A stretch of 64,000 nt of DNA from contig CM060316.1 of the NCBI GenBank assembly GCA_030674155.1, forward strand, positions 82,544,760-82,608,759, written 5' to 3'. How positions within the stretch are numbered: position 1 is the stretch's first letter; each line of letters starts with the position of its first letter. The notes under the pieces are model-generated. The model did no database searches and was not told the DNA's origin. It saw nothing but the letters and a program-made list of their open reading frames with translations. Both the position numbers and the translations under genes were made by a program. Shown in pieces: positions 62,900 through 64,000 of the stretch. The stretch comes from Stramonita haemastoma (Eukaryota > Mollusca > Gastropoda > Neogastropoda > Muricidae).

Positions 62900-64000
62900 A
62901 TTAAGATTGGAGATTAAAACACCTTTTTATGTAGGCCAGAAATCAAACCAGTAATTTTGAAATTTTCCCGTGACACTTTTTTTTATATTATTATTATTAT
63001 TTATTTATTTTTTTTACTTAGGTGTTCCACTCTGTATAACAGGGTAGTTTTTTTTTCCATCTATGTGACAAATAGTTGTTTCAAGAAATCCAAACATTTT
63101 GAAAAAAACTTTTCCAGGAGATAAAACCAAAAACAAACCAACAGCAGAGCTGTATTTTTTGTAAGGCGTTGGCATTAATTGAACCATGAATAAATAGGCT
63201 TCTTTCTTTCTTGAATAAATTTGGGTTTTCTGTTTACTATTGTTTTTGTTTCTGCCTTTCCTTTTTGCTGTTGCATTTCGTTTCCTTCTGTCTACCTTCC
63301 TTTTTTTTTCTTCCTCTCCTTCTACCTTCCATCCTTCTGCTTACTCTTCCTTTTCTTTCTTTATCCCCCCCCCCCCCCTTCCGTCTCTGTCAGTCGGTCT
63401 GTCTCCTCCCCCCCCCTCCTTTTCCCTGTTCCACTTTTCTTCATTTCTTCTTTCATTAAACTACGCGCGACAAATCAACCCAATGCGGCATGATTTACTG
63501 CTGTGCCTTATTCATGTAGGCTTACTACCCGCTGGCTGATGCAACAGATGGGTGTTGTTGATCAATGCTACAGGTTACGCCAGCATATATCATTATTAAA
63601 CCAGGGCAATGGAACAGCTGTACTGTATACAGAAATATCAGTCAAGCTGCATGGAAGCTTTCAGTCACGAGGAAGAATATAAAAATATCGCTCGTGGACT
63701 CCCTACGTTCTATTCGTAGAATCAAGCGCAAGGCCCCACCCCACCCCCCTCCTCGATTTCTCGTCAGCTCCTGTTTTATTTATAGAATCCACGGAAAGCC
63801 CTCCTTTCTTTCTCCCTGCCCCTTCTAGCAGACTGTATAATGGTATAGGCCTACCTACCATGATTTATGAAGACAAGAGCGGAATACGATGTGGCGTTAT
63901 TTCCTTGACGCTAGTCCTTTCTTAGTGTTCATTGAGAGTCAAGTTAATCAAGTCATTTTTAAAATTTTTTTCGAGGATGATGAATAAGAGAAGAGAGAGA
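62900..64000. other. Right-edge intergenic stretch
   Basis: T- and C-rich low-complexity DNA with pyrimidine runs (63290-63440). The last 40 bases (TCGAGGATGATGAATAAG) appear to enter another minus-orientation SINE tail. No gene recognised. Confidence 0.5.

Noticed and set aside
63211..63539. Plus-strand frames rich in Phe, Leu and Pro
   Set aside because: Pyrimidine-rich low-complexity DNA in all three frames; no gene structure.

Overview
This 64 kb window looks like nuclear DNA from an invertebrate animal, most likely a marine gastropod or another lophotrochozoan. That placement is inference from style: long introns, very dense GT/CA microsatellites, many tRNA-headed SINEs, worn non-LTR retrotransposon ends, and one conserved neuronal scaffold gene. 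There are no operons, bacterial genes or CRISPR arrays. Nearly every long open reading frame here is repeat translation ([18 protein letters not shown]) and is not a gene.

The left half (about 630 to 35608, plus strand) is one gene: the 3' part of a neurabin/spinophilin-type protein phosphatase 1 regulatory subunit (PPP1R9 family). I resolve 21 exons with matching splice phases, about 1,030 residues. In order they encode an acidic linker with the PP1-docking motif R-I-R-F, the neurabin linker, a PDZ domain, an acidic region, the IEVFDLPE block, a coiled coil, a long Ser/Pro/acidic linker, a C-terminal SAM domain and a Lys/Glu-rich tail ending in TGA. The N-terminal actin-binding exons lie upstream of the window. 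The SAM domain makes it neurabin-1-like; vertebrate spinophilin lacks it. Three exons (630-774, 7687-7881, 8656-8825) each lack exactly one base relative to the conserved frame, two of them at C runs, which looks like residual assembly error.

The introns carry SINEs, a non-LTR retrotransposon 3' end (12655-13303), a 61-bp minisatellite (13787-14146), a triplicated poly-C unit (4132-4299) and many microsatellites, some touching splice donors.

The right half (35.6-64 kb) is mostly UTR and intergenic DNA. It holds two full-length MITE-like elements in opposite orientation (40302-40726 and 41609-42031), two more retrotransposon remnants (51083-51613 plus, 53280-53824 minus), and a family of SINEs that share a body and tail but have different tRNA-like heads. 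The most interesting item is on the minus strand: two open exons (59296-58906 and 56321-56167) join in phase to encode a 181-residue secreted protein. It has a signal peptide, then an 11-residue peptide ending in RW followed at once by the amidation/cleavage signal G-R-R, and a C-terminal domain with three cysteines. I do not recognise it as a known neuropeptide family and propose it as a candidate novel neuropeptide or hormone precursor.
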